A program made the translations under genes and the position numbers. This document shows, one piece after another, positions 43,247 through 52,387 of a stretch of 64,000 bases of DNA. The stretch spans positions 1 to 64,000 of the forward strand of contig JAHZIX010000007.1 in NCBI GenBank assembly GCA_022601195.1. Reading direction: 5' to 3'. The stretch is from Deltaproteobacteria bacterium. GTDB lineage: Bacteria; Acidobacteriota; Thermoanaerobaculia; Multivoradales; JAHZIX01. How positions within the stretch are numbered: position 1 is the stretch's first letter; the number at the start of each line of letters is the position of its first letter. Below the pieces are notes generated by a model. That model saw only the letters and a list, made by a program, of their open reading frames with translations. It had not been told where the DNA came from and ran no database searches.

Positions 43247-43936
43247 ATGCAAAACCAAGTATCCAGAAACGGAACGGCCTCGATTCTCCACCTTCTACTC
43301 CTGTCTCTTGCCGCGGCGCTCCTGACATGGGGAGGCGCGGCTGCTCAAGACGCCGAGCCCATCGGCGAAATCTGCGGCTCGGCGAGCCCCCCACCGGTGC
43401 AAGTCTCCTGGCTCGAAGTCCCCGAGGACGAATCTTCTACCCTCCTCTCTTCTCCGCACCTGACCCTGGTTCTCAGCAACAACACGGAGCGGCTGGTCAA
43501 GGTGCAGCCGGAGTTGGTTTTCGACCGAGGTCGAGGCCCCTCGAAGGAAGCTTTGCCGACGGTGTTCCTGGCTCCGGACCATCAACGATCCCTGGTCCTG
43601 CCTCTCACCGACGATGGCGACCCGGTCAGCTTCGAAGCCACCCAGGCCGTGACCGCACACCTAAGAGTGTCCACGGAGGACGGCGAGTACTTAGGCCAAA
43701 GCACCACCGAATCTCTCTATTTCTTCGCTGAAGCTTCCGGCGGAATCACCGCTCTCGGAGCAGCTGCCATGCGCCAATACCTGGAGCTCGGCAAGCTCCC
43801 GGAAGCTCGTCGCCTCGGCACTCCGGAAAAAGACGAAGAAGGCGTCACCTTGGAGTCGGTTCGCTACGTTGGCCCGGAAGGGCTTGCAGCGACCGCTCGG
43901 CTGGCTATCGCCCTGTCCTTACCTACCACTCCCTGA
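43247..43936 (+). CDS. Secreted partner protein of module 1, unknown function
   Basis: The product has a signal peptide (SILHLLLLSLAAALLTWGGA) and a 200-residue mature part. Near its N-terminus it has CGSASPPPVQVSWLEVP, then an Ig-like strand pattern (HLTLVLSNNTERLVKVQPEL) and a conserved block (STTESLYFFAEASGGITALG). The same features occur in the gene at 45339 (CGEASPPPVELRW and GSESLYFHSEPGGGTVAFG). Each copy sits directly upstream of an HExxH metallopeptidase gene. I infer that it pairs with that peptidase as inhibitor, chaperone or substrate; no function is known. Its ribosome binding site is AAAGGAA. Confidence 0.8.
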   Translation: MQNQVSRNGTASILHLLLLSLAAALLTWGGAAAQDAEPIGEICGSASPPPVQVSWLEVPEDESSTLLSSPHLTLVLSNNTERLVKVQPELVFDRGRGPSKEALPTVFLAPDHQRSLVLPLTDDGDPVSFEATQAVTAHLRVSTEDGEYLGQSTTESLYFFAEASGGITALGAAAMRQYLELGKLPEARRLGTPEKDEEGVTLESVRYVGPEGLAATARLAIALSLPTTP

Positions 43937-43980
43937 CCTCTCACCATTCTCTTTGTCATCAACCAATAGGAAGATTCATC

Positions 43981-45174
43981 ATGATTACCCCCCCGTGGAA
44001 AACAACTCTCTTGTGCACCGCCTTGGTGCTTTCCTTTGCTTCCCAAGCCCAGGCCTATGCCCACACCTTCTGCGTCATCAACCGAGTCGTTACCACCGAC
44101 AGTGGCATAGGAGAAGATCTCTACGCCGCCAACGGAGAGGTCTACCACCATTCTCGTTATGCCCAGGTGCGGGTGAAACACAATGGCATCACAGTTGTCC
44201 CAATGACCTACGCCAATGAGCTTGGTTGCGTCTCCTTCATCTCCCCTTTCAGTACCGGTTTCGAGCTCGAGATGTGGTCCAAAGCTCGCATCCCTCGTAG
44301 CGATCAACCGAATCAGCACAACTTCTTACAGGTCCGCTACAGCAACAACAACCTGGCCAAGTGGACCTTCCACGTCGACCCCGGCCCGGTCTCGGGCGCC
44401 CATGCGATCCTCACCCCTCCGTCTCGAATGGCGAACCTCCTAGGAATCTCTTCTTGGGCTTTGAGCCTCAACAGCCCCGGCTTCTCGGGAAAGGAGATCA
44501 CTGTCAAGGATCAAGCCTGCCCCCAGTTTCCTGACAATTCCTGCCATAGCTTAGGGGTCGTCTCCATCAACCCGATCCACGTCCAGAAAAAGTTTCTCAT
44601 CGCCCACGAGGTGGGCCATGCGGTCGCTTATCACTACGCAGGAAACATATCGAAGAACTATTTCGAAAACACTGGTGGCGCCGACTGCGAGACGCCGGCG
44701 GATTGGACCCACGCCATGCATTCGAAGGAGTATCAAAGCGCTGCCCTTGTAGAGGGCTATGCTCATTTCTATTCCGCTGCGACTTGGAACAACACCAACC
44801 ATACAAACGGCTGGTTCCATTACTACAAGTCCGACTATAAAAACGGTTCGGTGGTTGCGGTGGATGTGGAAAACGGCTCCGCCGGGGGGAGCACTAGCTA
44901 TATGGAGAACCATTGCACAGGGAGTGACACCGGCTATGGCACCGAGTTGGATTGGATGAGAGCCCTATGGGATTACCTTACCAATAGTGGAATGAAACCC
45001 AGTCATTCTCAAATCCTGTCTCAACTCGAACGTGCCGCTACCGGCCCCTTTTGGAGCCACCCCCTGGCTTCTCAGGCATTCCTAGTAGCCATTGCTGAGT
45101 TCGACATCTTGAACGGAACCTTGTTTGAGCCACGATGGCATCAAATGGCGGATTGGAACGGTCTCTTGCACTGA
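43981..45174 (+). CDS. Secreted HExxH zinc metallopeptidase, module 1
   Basis: This exported protein has a signal peptide (TLLCTALVLSFASQAQAYAH). Zinc ligands are seen at His209 and His213 in KKFLIAHEVGHAVAYHY, with the catalytic Glu210. A likely third ligand is the Glu in ALVEGYAHFYSA, about 50 residues further on, a gluzincin-like arrangement. Further conserved phrases shared with the paralogue at 46094 include LEMWSKARIP, NGWFHYYKSDYKNGS and ELDWMRALWDY. It starts 44 bases after the partner gene. The substrate is unknown. Family placement beyond zincin is open. Confidence 0.85.
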   Translation: MITPPWKTTLLCTALVLSFASQAQAYAHTFCVINRVVTTDSGIGEDLYAANGEVYHHSRYAQVRVKHNGITVVPMTYANELGCVSFISPFSTGFELEMWSKARIPRSDQPNQHNFLQVRYSNNNLAKWTFHVDPGPVSGAHAILTPPSRMANLLGISSWALSLNSPGFSGKEITVKDQACPQFPDNSCHSLGVVSINPIHVQKKFLIAHEVGHAVAYHYAGNISKNYFENTGGADCETPADWTHAMHSKEYQSAALVEGYAHFYSAATWNNTNHTNGWFHYYKSDYKNGSVVAVDVENGSAGGSTSYMENHCTGSDTGYGTELDWMRALWDYLTNSGMKPSHSQILSQLERAATGPFWSHPLASQAFLVAIAEFDILNGTLFEPRWHQMADWNGLLH

Positions 45175-45226
45175 CCCGGCACCACGAAAAGGTCAACCCC
45201 TGCCCCATCTCTCTCAACCTCTCTCC

Positions 45227-45258
45227 ACCGCTCAGGGAATCCCTCGGGCGGTTTTTTT
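45227..45258 (+). terminator. Rho-independent terminator after module 1
   Basis: ACCGC pairs with GCGGT, with an inner AGGGA/TCCCT stem, and a run of seven T follows. It lies about 50 bases after the metallopeptidase stop and separates module 1 from module 2. Confidence 0.85.
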
Positions 45259-45338
45259 CTTTTCTCTTAGCCTTTCCGCCCCTTCCTCGCGCGGAGTGAG
45301 TGAACAAACTTGGATACAGACCCAAAGGAGACCCACTC

Positions 45339-46097
45339 ATGTACCTGCAAGCCTTAAGAAACCCACGGCCTCTGGCCGTCCTACTCCTCGCCGCGGCCCT
45401 CGCCATTCCCACTCTTCCTAGCCAGGCACAGCTCGACCAGGGAGGTTTCCAACATTCCCAACGGGGAATGGAAGTCGTCGCTTGTGGCGAAGCGAGCCCC
45501 CCACCGGTAGAGCTTCGGTGGCAGGAAGCACCGGCGGCCGACTCTCTGACGGCCGTCGAGGGAGAGTCGGTGAATCTCCTCCTCACCAACACCACCGAAC
45601 AAGACCTGCACTTATCCATTCAGCTGACCTTCGACGACGGCCAGAACTTGACCCAACGGCAGACTCCGGGCATCGACCTCCTACCTGGGAAGACTTTGGT
45701 CTACGAAGTGCCTTTGGAGAACGTCCCCTCGCGAGGCACCAGCTCCCTGATCGCCCACGTCACGGCCACGGCCCAAGGCGAAGAAGGCAAGGCTCATCGA
45801 GTGGGCCAGGCCGGTTCGGAATCCCTCTACTTCCACTCTGAGCCCGGCGGCGGCACCGTCGCCTTTGGCGAAGAGACTTTACGCGGGCAATTCGGCGGCG
45901 GCCTCATCCCTGCCGAGAAGCAGCACGAAGCGGATGAGCTACCTCCCGGAGTCACTCTGGAGATGGCCATGGACGTGGGCGAAGGTTCCCTCGAGCCACC
46001 GACTCGAATCCCTTCGGATAAAGAGATCCTCGACCGGGAGAAAAGCCTCCTTCGGGAAGAAAACGCAAACCACAACGATCAGGAAATAGAACGATGA
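45339..46097 (+). CDS. Secreted partner protein of module 2, unknown function
   Basis: The ATG at 45339 has an AAAGGAG site and a signal peptide follows (RPLAVLLLAAALAIPTLPSQ). The 252-residue product is the paralogue of the gene at 43247, sharing CGEASPPPVELRWQE, the Ig-like strands (VNLLLTNTTEQDLHLSIQLT) and GSESLYFHSEPGGGTVAFG. It has an additional acidic, charged C-terminal tail (SDKEILDREKSLLREENANH). Its stop codon overlaps the start of the metallopeptidase gene by four bases (ATGA), so the pair is translationally coupled. This tight coupling strengthens the case for a direct physical partnership. Confidence 0.82.
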   Translation: MYLQALRNPRPLAVLLLAAALAIPTLPSQAQLDQGGFQHSQRGMEVVACGEASPPPVELRWQEAPAADSLTAVEGESVNLLLTNTTEQDLHLSIQLTFDDGQNLTQRQTPGIDLLPGKTLVYEVPLENVPSRGTSSLIAHVTATAQGEEGKAHRVGQAGSESLYFHSEPGGGTVAFGEETLRGQFGGGLIPAEKQHEADELPPGVTLEMAMDVGEGSLEPPTRIPSDKEILDREKSLLREENANHNDQEIER

Positions 46098-47311
46098 ACA
46101 CCACGAAAATTCTCAGCGGGTTCTCCGCCAAGCTAGTCCTCTTACTCGCCCTCGTCCTCGGCGGACTGTCGGCCCTGCCGGCGGAAGCCTATGTGCACAG
46201 TTTCTGCGCCAGCACCCGGGTGACGACGACAGATAGCGACATCGGTGAAGACATTCACGACCTCGTCGGAGCGACCACTCACCCCTCCCGCTACGCCCAG
46301 ATGAGGGTGACCCGCAACGGGGCCGTGGTGGTCAACACCACCTACGCCAACGCTGGAGGCTGCCTGACCTTCTACAGCCCCTACACCACCGGGTTCAAGT
46401 TGGAGATGTGGTCCAAGGCGCGCATTCCCGCCAGCGATGACCCGAGCCATTTCAATACCCTCAATGTGCACCACGGGAATGGCACCCTGGCCTATTGGTA
46501 TTGGTTCATCAATCCTGGTCCCAGTGGCGCTCCCCGGTTCGTCACCACCAACCAGACCAGGCGATCGAACCTCTTTGCCATCTCCTCGTGGATTCTCACT
46601 CGCTGGAGCGATGGCCTCAACTTCAAGACCATTACCGTGGAGGATTCCGCGTGCCCAACGATTCCGGACAACTCCTGTAATTCCGGTTCCACGGTCCACA
46701 TCCATCCCAACGGCAATCAGAAGAAGTTTCTCATCGGCCACGAGATGGGCCATGCTCTGGTTCACCGGTGGATCAACTATCATCCCTACGCCAGCTATTC
46801 TCAAAACAATGGCGGCGCCAACTGCACCACTCCCGCAGGGATGCACCATGCCATGCATTCGAGGGAGTACCAGAGCGCCGCTCTCACCGAGGGATTCGCT
46901 CAGTTCTACTCCACCGTGGCTTGGAACTACGAATCGTCAACAGCCGGCTGGTTCCACTACTACAAGTCCAACTACAAGAACGGCTCCGTGACCGCCGTCG
47001 ACGTAGAGCTCGGTGGCACCGGCGGGGCCCTCCGCTACCTGGAAACCCAATGCACGGGATCGCTGGATGGACGTGGGGTCGAGCTCGATTGGCTGCGGGC
47101 TCTCTGGGACTACCGCACCAACTGGGGAACCAAACCCAGCCGCTACCAGATCCTGCGCCAGATCAAAAACGCTGTGACCGGTGGAGACTGGGGCAACACC
47201 GGTGCCGGAGATGCCTTCAGCGCCGCGGTGGCCGACTACGACATGCAGCACGGAACGAATTTCTACCCTCGCTGGACGGGCAATGCCAGCTACAACGGGG
47301 TGGATCACTGA
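46094..47311 (+). CDS. Secreted HExxH zinc metallopeptidase, module 2
   Basis: This paralogue of the gene at 43981 carries a signal peptide (LVLLLALVLGGLSALPAEAY). Its zinc site is His216-Glu-x-x-His220 (KKFLIGHEMGHALVHRW) with a downstream Glu (ALTEGFAQFYSTVAW). Conserved phrases are LEMWSKARIPASDDPSH, GWFHYYKSNYKNGS and ELDWLRALWDYRTN. It should be an exported metalloprotease of unknown specificity. It overlaps the partner gene by four bases and is followed by a strong terminator. Length is close to that of the module 1 enzyme (405 versus 397 residues). Confidence 0.86.
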   Translation: MNTTKILSGFSAKLVLLLALVLGGLSALPAEAYVHSFCASTRVTTTDSDIGEDIHDLVGATTHPSRYAQMRVTRNGAVVVNTTYANAGGCLTFYSPYTTGFKLEMWSKARIPASDDPSHFNTLNVHHGNGTLAYWYWFINPGPSGAPRFVTTNQTRRSNLFAISSWILTRWSDGLNFKTITVEDSACPTIPDNSCNSGSTVHIHPNGNQKKFLIGHEMGHALVHRWINYHPYASYSQNNGGANCTTPAGMHHAMHSREYQSAALTEGFAQFYSTVAWNYESSTAGWFHYYKSNYKNGSVTAVDVELGGTGGALRYLETQCTGSLDGRGVELDWLRALWDYRTNWGTKPSRYQILRQIKNAVTGGDWGNTGAGDAFSAAVADYDMQHGTNFYPRWTGNASYNGVDH

Positions 47312-47341
47312 GTTCCACTCCGAATTCCCAGAGATGGTTCA

Positions 47342-47384
47342 GGGCGCCTCCAACCGGAAACACTCCGGTGGAGCGCCCTTTTTT
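47342..47384 (+). terminator. Rho-independent terminator after module 2
   Basis: GGGCGC pairs with GCGCCC, with a second stem inside (CTCCA and CCGG paired with CCGG and TGGAG), and six T follow. It lies 30 bases after the metallopeptidase stop and between convergent genes. Confidence 0.9.
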
Positions 47385-47516
47385 CTTTCTCTGCGATCTC
47401 CAGAGTAGAGCCAAAAAGGGAGGTCCCTAGAAACCTCCCGAGGCGATCGACTCTGATTTTCCCCCCGAAGAGGATTCAAGAGGAAAAGGCAGCAGCTCAA
47501 TTCTAGGCAAGCCTCA

Positions 47517-48740
47517 TCAACTAGGTCGGCGACGCGATGGGGAGCCGGCGACCCGAGCGGGCATCCGTACCGGGATGGCAAGAGAGGGGCACCTCTGGCC
47601 ACCGACAGCCAGACGTAGCATTAGGTCCGCTGCCCATCGGCAGCCGAATTGGCGAGTTGGAAGGGCCCGGCAGTGCACAGCCAAGAGTCGTGAAAAGAGC
47701 TCCGGATTTCCCCCAAGGGCGTGGATCATACGGTCTCTGAGCCATGGACGACGAGTGGCTTCCAAAAGCAGACGCCCCACTGCTTTGGGCCAACGGATAA
47801 TGCGTCGAAACTCCATCTCGTAGATGTTAGGCCTACCTCGATCCAATGCCGAGGCCAAGGCCTCCGCTTGGTGGACTGCCAGGGCGATACCGTCCCCCCC
47901 AAGGGCGTCCGTATAGCCTGCCGCGTCCCCCACTAGAGCCACCTGGCCCCGCAGGACGGACTTGGCCCGCTGTCGAAAAAGGCCCGCTCCCAACTCCTGG
48001 GAACAGGGCTCCGCCCCCTCCAAGCGCTCTCGTAGCAGAGGGAACTCTTCGAGCAGAGTCGCGAACTGAGTCGGCCGGTGCAGAGCCGAGAAAAGAAGGG
48101 TGACACACACCTCTCGAGGGCCCGTGGGAGTCACATAGGCTTCTGTTCCACAGCTCCAATGCACCTCGACCAGGTCGCTCCAAGGCGGAGTCCGGAAATG
48201 CTGCCGAATCCCGAACCGGTCCCCGGAGGAGATCTTTCTCGGAAGGCTCGAGGTCTCCAGGCCGGCCCACCTTCGGACTCTCGAATGAAGGCCGTCGGCA
48301 CCGATCACCCAGGAGGTCTCGACCTCTTGGCCATTCACCCAAAGCCCCCGCGGGCTGAGGCCTTCAACCCGGCTCCGATAGCGGACTTCGATTCCGCTCC
48401 CCTTCACCGCTGCTATCAGCGCGCGCCCCAACTCCATCCGTCGCATTCCCAAACCTTCGCCCACGGGAAATCGCCCCTCAGCGCCCACAGCCAGAGGATC
48501 CTCCGCCCACAGGTAGCGCAGCCCCCGCAGAGGAGCCGACTCAGTCGAACTGAGATCTACTCCGAGGCGCTCCAGACCGGCAACCGCGTCCGGCATCAAA
48601 CCCTCTCCACAAGCCTTGTCCCTAGCTCCTGCCTTCGACTCCAGCACCACCACCGGCCCAATCCCGCGACGATTCAGGGCCAGCGCCGTAGCGAGACCCG
48701 CAGGGCCAGCACCGACGATGCAGATCGCTGTTGGCACCAT
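47517..48740 (-). CDS. FAD-dependent oxidoreductase, geranylgeranyl-reductase-like
   Basis: The N-terminus is a Rossmann FAD site (CIVGAGPAGLATALALNRRG, followed by the acidic VVLES). The C-terminal part has the second FAD motif (GQVALVGDAAGYTDALGGDG) and a helical cap. The overall length (407 residues) and ACGEGLMPDAV match the geranylgeranyl-reductase/halogenase group of flavoproteins. Members reduce isoprenoid double bonds or hydroxylate lipids and quinones. It lies 7 bases after the B12-binding radical SAM gene on the same strand, so the two form an operon, perhaps in lipid or quinone modification; this link is inference. Confidence 0.88.
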   Translation of the reverse strand: MVPTAICIVGAGPAGLATALALNRRGIGPVVVLESKAGARDKACGEGLMPDAVAGLERLGVDLSSTESAPLRGLRYLWAEDPLAVGAEGRFPVGEGLGMRRMELGRALIAAVKGSGIEVRYRSRVEGLSPRGLWVNGQEVETSWVIGADGLHSRVRRWAGLETSSLPRKISSGDRFGIRQHFRTPPWSDLVEVHWSCGTEAYVTPTGPREVCVTLLFSALHRPTQFATLLEEFPLLRERLEGAEPCSQELGAGLFRQRAKSVLRGQVALVGDAAGYTDALGGDGIALAVHQAEALASALDRGRPNIYEMEFRRIIRWPKAVGRLLLEATRRPWLRDRMIHALGGNPELFSRLLAVHCRALPTRQFGCRWAADLMLRLAVGGQRCPSLAIPVRMPARVAGSPSRRRPS

Positions 48741-48747
48741 CCAGCTC

Positions 48748-50043
48748 CTAGCGGGAGGAGGCGTGAGGATCGATTCCCCCTGCCCACAACGGCGTCCGGG
48801 AAACTCCCTGCCAGGGACGGCGAACTACCCTCATCAGATTCTGCCGTACCATCTTGTTGAGAGTGCTCAGCGAGGACTTCCGAGTGAAGAGTTCATCGTT
48901 GGCCCAGAACAATAACTCTCGCATCTTTTCCGGAGAGATGCTCGGATGCCCCCAGACCAGATGAGTCGAGTCATACTTGGAGAGATCTTGGTCCAAGATT
49001 CCGAACTCCTCTTGGATTCGCCGGTGCAGGATGGTCTGTGGGTAGGGAGTGAGAATCTGAATCTGTGGCGAGTCGACGTTGTACCTCTTCAGCTCCAGAA
49101 TGTCGCGCCGAATGGACTCCTCGGTATCCTCTTCGAAGCCGATGATGTAGAACACTTGGGACAGCAAGTGGTCCCGCTGCATGTTGCGAAGTACTTCACG
49201 AATCTGGTCGGTACTATTGCCCTTTTTGGCACCATTCAAGGAGTCCTGGTTGAGGCTCTCGACCCCCATCGACGCACCGCAAAGCCCTCGAGCCACCCAA
49301 TCATCGTAGTTGCGATGTACAGCTTCCACCCGGGTTAAGGGATTCCACTTCAAGCGGTATTTGTGAATCAGATCCACGACCTCTCGAGCCTCTTTCTCAA
49401 AGTGGCCAAAATTCTCGTCCAATACGATCACCTGCCCCACCCCCTGCCTGCGGTACTCCCAGAGAACCTTCTCTAAAGCACTGAGCTCGATAGCGTAAGG
49501 CTTGCGATAGAAGCGAGGAGTCTGACAGAAATGGCAAGTCTTGTTGCAGCCCCGGGAGGTAAAGAGGACTCCCCACTTTTGAAGGTGGAGACGGCGGTAA
49601 CGAATATGCATGTAGACTGGTGGATGGATGAGGGGCGCGGGCTCCCGACCGATCAACTCGGCCATCGCTTGCTCGCCCCACCCCGTGAACAGACGGTCGA
49701 AGTGGGGCTCCATCTCTTGGTTCAATGCCCCATAGTTCCCAGCCCAAACCTCTGCGCCGCTATTCCTGGCAGCCTTAGCCATTTCGATGGCATCCTGAGT
49801 CTCATTGATGTAGAAAGAGACGCCGACGACGTCCCATCCCTTCTTCAACTCGTCGAGAAACTGCTCTTTGGTGGGGTATTCGAGAATCGACACCTCGGGA
49901 ACGTTCGCCTTGAGAAAGCGCAACCCGAAGTGTTCGGTCATGGAAGCATTGACGGAAAAGGGATTCTGCTTCTTCTTCCAGACAGCGATATCGTATTCTC
50001 GGCTCGAATTTTGCCAGGCTGAAGCTATGAGAACTCGTTTCAT
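48748..50043 (-). CDS. B12-binding-domain radical SAM enzyme
   Basis: The start at 50043 is chosen because MKRVLIASAWQN is the natural N-terminus. Residues of about 1-140 form a cobalamin-binding-like Rossmann domain (WDVVGVSFYINETQDAIEMA). The usual DxHxxG is not evident, so cobalamin binding is uncertain. The radical SAM core has the 4Fe-4S cysteines 166, 170 and 173 (CNKTCHFC), and GASMGVESLNQDSLNGAKK belongs to the SAM-binding region. Enzymes of this class do methylations or cyclisations at inert carbons. It is the first gene of a two-gene operon with the flavoprotein and has an AT-rich promoter candidate upstream. Confidence 0.88.
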   Translation of the reverse strand: MKRVLIASAWQNSSREYDIAVWKKKQNPFSVNASMTEHFGLRFLKANVPEVSILEYPTKEQFLDELKKGWDVVGVSFYINETQDAIEMAKAARNSGAEVWAGNYGALNQEMEPHFDRLFTGWGEQAMAELIGREPAPLIHPPVYMHIRYRRLHLQKWGVLFTSRGCNKTCHFCQTPRFYRKPYAIELSALEKVLWEYRRQGVGQVIVLDENFGHFEKEAREVVDLIHKYRLKWNPLTRVEAVHRNYDDWVARGLCGASMGVESLNQDSLNGAKKGNSTDQIREVLRNMQRDHLLSQVFYIIGFEEDTEESIRRDILELKRYNVDSPQIQILTPYPQTILHRRIQEEFGILDQDLSKYDSTHLVWGHPSISPEKMRELLFWANDELFTRKSSLSTLNKMVRQNLMRVVRRPWQGVSRTPLWAGGIDPHASSR

Positions 50044-50157
50044 ACATCGCCCCCTGATCGACAAGGCGACCTAGAGGACAGCACCGCCTAGAGCCTCCTA
50101 AGAGGCCTTGGAGAAACCCTCTCCGGTCTCGATACATCTTCAATGTTGACTTAGATA

Positions 50158-50186
50158 AGAATATCAATCATTCGAATTACCTGCAA
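50158..50186 (-). promoter_or_regulatory. Sigma-70-like promoter candidate for the radical SAM operon
   Basis: On the reverse strand TTGCAG and TATTCT are separated by 17 bases, in a markedly AT-rich patch about 115 bases upstream of the radical SAM start. Both boxes match the consensus at four of six positions. The stretch 50192-50396 contains no supportable gene. Confidence 0.5.
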
Positions 50187-50396
50187 ATTTTAAATGCTGA
50201 GATCCGCAGATTGCCTCCACCTCGGCGGCCTGGAGATCCAAGCCGATGCTGGAACCTTTTGTGGCCACCAGGGATCGGACATTGACACACCTTGGACGAG
50301 CGCAAAGAAGCTCAATCAGAATCGCTATGGAATGGAGTCGGCCCCTGACATCTCGGCCTCCGGTGCGTCGCAGGCTGTACCAGAAGGAAAGTGATC

Positions 50397-51419
50397 TCAG
50401 CCCGGCACGAAAAACCCAACTCTCTCTTTCACCAAGCGCACCTTTGGCTCCGCCAGGGCGCGGGCTTTGTCCGCGCCGATGGCCAAGAGACGATCCAGCT
50501 CGGCGGGGTCGGAGATGAGGCGGTCGTACTCTTCGCGGATGGGGCGTAGAGCCTCGACGACCACATCGGCGACGGCTTTCTTGAGATCACCGTAGCCTCG
50601 GGCATCAGAAAAATCTGCCTCGGTCTCTTCGCGGCTCTTGTGGGTCAAGAGCTTGTAGAGGGTCAGGAGGTTGTTGACGCCAGCTTTCTCCGGGTCGTCG
50701 CTGAACTGAATCTCCCGGCCTGAGTCGGTAACGGCTCGCTTGAGGGCATAGCGAATCTCGTCCTCCGAGTCGGTGAGGCGAATGCAATGACCTCTCGTAC
50801 CACTGCTGCCCTTACTCATCTTGGCCGTTGGGTCGTCTAGACCCATGATGCGGGCTCCGAACTCGCGAATCAGCGGTTTCGGCAATTTGAAGGTCTCGCC
50901 GTAGAGGTGATTGAAGCGCTGGGCGATGTCCCGGGTGAGCTCCAGGTGTTGGCGCTGGTCCTCCCCCACCGGTACCTCATCCGCATCGTAAAGCAGAATA
51001 TCCGCCGCCTGGAGCACCGGATAGGTCAGCAGGCCCGCCGAAGTGCGCTGTTTTTCTTTGTCGGCCTTGGATTTGAACTGGGTCATGCGCTCCAACCACC
51101 CCAGGGGGGTCACGCAATTGAGGACCCAAGAGCCTTCCGCATGGGCTCGCACGTGGCTTTGAACGAAAAGCGCGCTCTTCGCCGGATCGATGCCGCAAGC
51201 GAGTAGCAGAGCTGCCACCCCTCGGGTCTGCTCCAAGAGCTCCTTTGGGTCCTGAAAGACCGTAATGGCATGGAGATCGACGATGCAGTAGAAACACTCT
51301 TTCTCGTCCTGCACTTCGACCCATTTCTGCACCGCTCCCAGGTAGTTGCCCAGATGCATGTGGCCGGAGGGTTGGATACCGGAGAGAACACGGGGACGAG
51401 GCGAGGGCGTAGCAGTCAT
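50397..51419 (-). CDS. trpS: Tryptophanyl-tRNA synthetase
   Basis: This class I aminoacyl-tRNA synthetase has the HIGH-type motif in GHMHLGNYLGAVQKW (residues 19-33) and the KMSKS-type motif in TAKMSKGSSGTRG (near 198). Other typical segments are YPVLQAADILLYDADEVPVG and EDQRQHLELTRDIA, which bind the tryptophanyl-adenylate. It charges tRNA-Trp in the cytoplasm. The length (340 residues) is normal for the bacterial enzyme. It lies downstream of the CBS-domain gene on the same strand with 94 bases between. It is an ordinary housekeeping gene. Confidence 0.95.
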   Translation of the reverse strand: MTATPSPRPRVLSGIQPSGHMHLGNYLGAVQKWVEVQDEKECFYCIVDLHAITVFQDPKELLEQTRGVAALLLACGIDPAKSALFVQSHVRAHAEGSWVLNCVTPLGWLERMTQFKSKADKEKQRTSAGLLTYPVLQAADILLYDADEVPVGEDQRQHLELTRDIAQRFNHLYGETFKLPKPLIREFGARIMGLDDPTAKMSKGSSGTRGHCIRLTDSEDEIRYALKRAVTDSGREIQFSDDPEKAGVNNLLTLYKLLTHKSREETEADFSDARGYGDLKKAVADVVVEALRPIREEYDRLISDPAELDRLLAIGADKARALAEPKVRLVKERVGFFVPG

Positions 51420-51513
51420 GAGTTGATTCGATCCTTGAGATGGGAAGGTAGTGGGAGAACATGGGGTGAGTACCGCAGGGTCTCAGACCCTACAGATTCT
51501 CACCCGAGATGGA

Positions 51514-52053
51514 TCAACGCTTTCGAGAGAAGAGATCCGCCAGGCCCTTGCGTCCAAGGTTCGCCGCGGCCTGCTGCATACCCTCAATGGATTTGGGTCG
51601 GTTCAGATCCTGAGCCTCATGGGCGGCCAGCTGCTGCCGCATGTCTAACTGGATGAAATCTCGCACGGCTCGGAGCATTTCCTGGCGGCTGAGGCGGCCC
51701 ACTAAGCGCTCACCATCGACCACCGGCAAGGTGGGAAAGTTGCAACAAAGATACTGCTCCGCCGTTTGGAACAAGTCCATGGAGGCTTCTACCACGACGC
51801 GAATTTCAGACATATAGTCGCCGACGGTACCCTCTTTGTAAACGTTCTCATAGGCGGAGGTAGACAGCACCCTCAAACAATCCTTCTCGGTCAGCAATCC
51901 CAGGAGCCGGTCTTCTCCATCGACCACTGGTGCGGCAGAAACCTCGCGTTTCACCAACTCGTCGATCGCATCGAGAATGTCCATGGCTGGGTCTAAGACC
52001 AACCGAGTGCGGGTCATGATGTCTGTAGCGGAGGGGATCTTTGTATCGGCCAT
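51514..52053 (-). CDS. Two-CBS-domain protein
   Basis: This 179-residue cytosolic protein has two CBS domains in tandem. The first is IMTRTRLVLDPAMDILDAID with VDGEDRLLGLLTEKDCLRVL, and the second is YMSEIRVVVEASMDLFQTAE with VDGERLVGRLSRQEMLRAV. The C-terminus is a helical tail of 45 residues. CBS pairs bind adenine nucleotides and usually regulate another protein. It sits between nqrM and trpS on the same strand. A regulatory link to either neighbour is only suggested by position. GGGGAGCAGAGC precedes the ATG. Confidence 0.9.
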   Translation of the reverse strand: MADTKIPSATDIMTRTRLVLDPAMDILDAIDELVKREVSAAPVVDGEDRLLGLLTEKDCLRVLSTSAYENVYKEGTVGDYMSEIRVVVEASMDLFQTAEQYLCCNFPTLPVVDGERLVGRLSRQEMLRAVRDFIQLDMRQQLAAHEAQDLNRPKSIEGMQQAAANLGRKGLADLFSRKR

Positions 52054-52140
52054 GCTCTGCTCCCCAAGAAAGGTGTTCTTAGCTGAGGTCCAAGGTCAAT
52101 CGTAGCAGACGGGCCCAAACCGGCAAGGGTCGGCTCCCGG

Positions 52141-52162
52141 GGGAGGACTGAGGGAGGACTGA
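52141..52162. repeat. 11-bp direct duplication
   Basis: GGGAGGACTGA occurs twice back to back in the spacer between the CBS gene and nqrM. Confidence 0.85.
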
Positions 52163-52192
52163 GGCAGCAGCGCCAGATCAGGAGCTAGAAAA

Positions 52193-52387
52193 CTAAAGCG
52201 CCGCTTCGGAGTCAGCCTCGGGCAATTTACAATCGCAGTCGCCGCAGGTCAGGGCTTCACCGTCCGGGCCGGCGACAGCCACCCCACCACAAGATCCCTT
52301 CAGCTCCCGGTTGCTCAAGATGACGCCCACCGCGAGGCCAGCCATGGCCAATCCGAATGCCGTTACTACCAGTACTAGAAGAAGCAT
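52193..52387 (-). CDS. nqrM: NqrM, Na+-NQR maturation protein
   Basis: This 64-residue protein has one N-terminal membrane helix (LLLVLVVTAFGLAMAGLAVG) followed by KGSCGGVAVAG and LTCGDCDC, the cysteine set of NqrM (DUF539). NqrM is needed to install the iron centre between NqrD and NqrE in the Na+-pumping NADH:quinone reductase. Here it directly follows apbE downstream of the nqr genes, as in several genomes. The C-terminal tail is acidic. The four cysteines (three in the cluster LTCGDCDC and one in SCGG) are present, so it should be functional. Confidence 0.9.
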   Translation of the reverse strand: MLLLVLVVTAFGLAMAGLAVGVILSNRELKGSCGGVAVAGPDGEALTCGDCDCKLPEADSEAAL

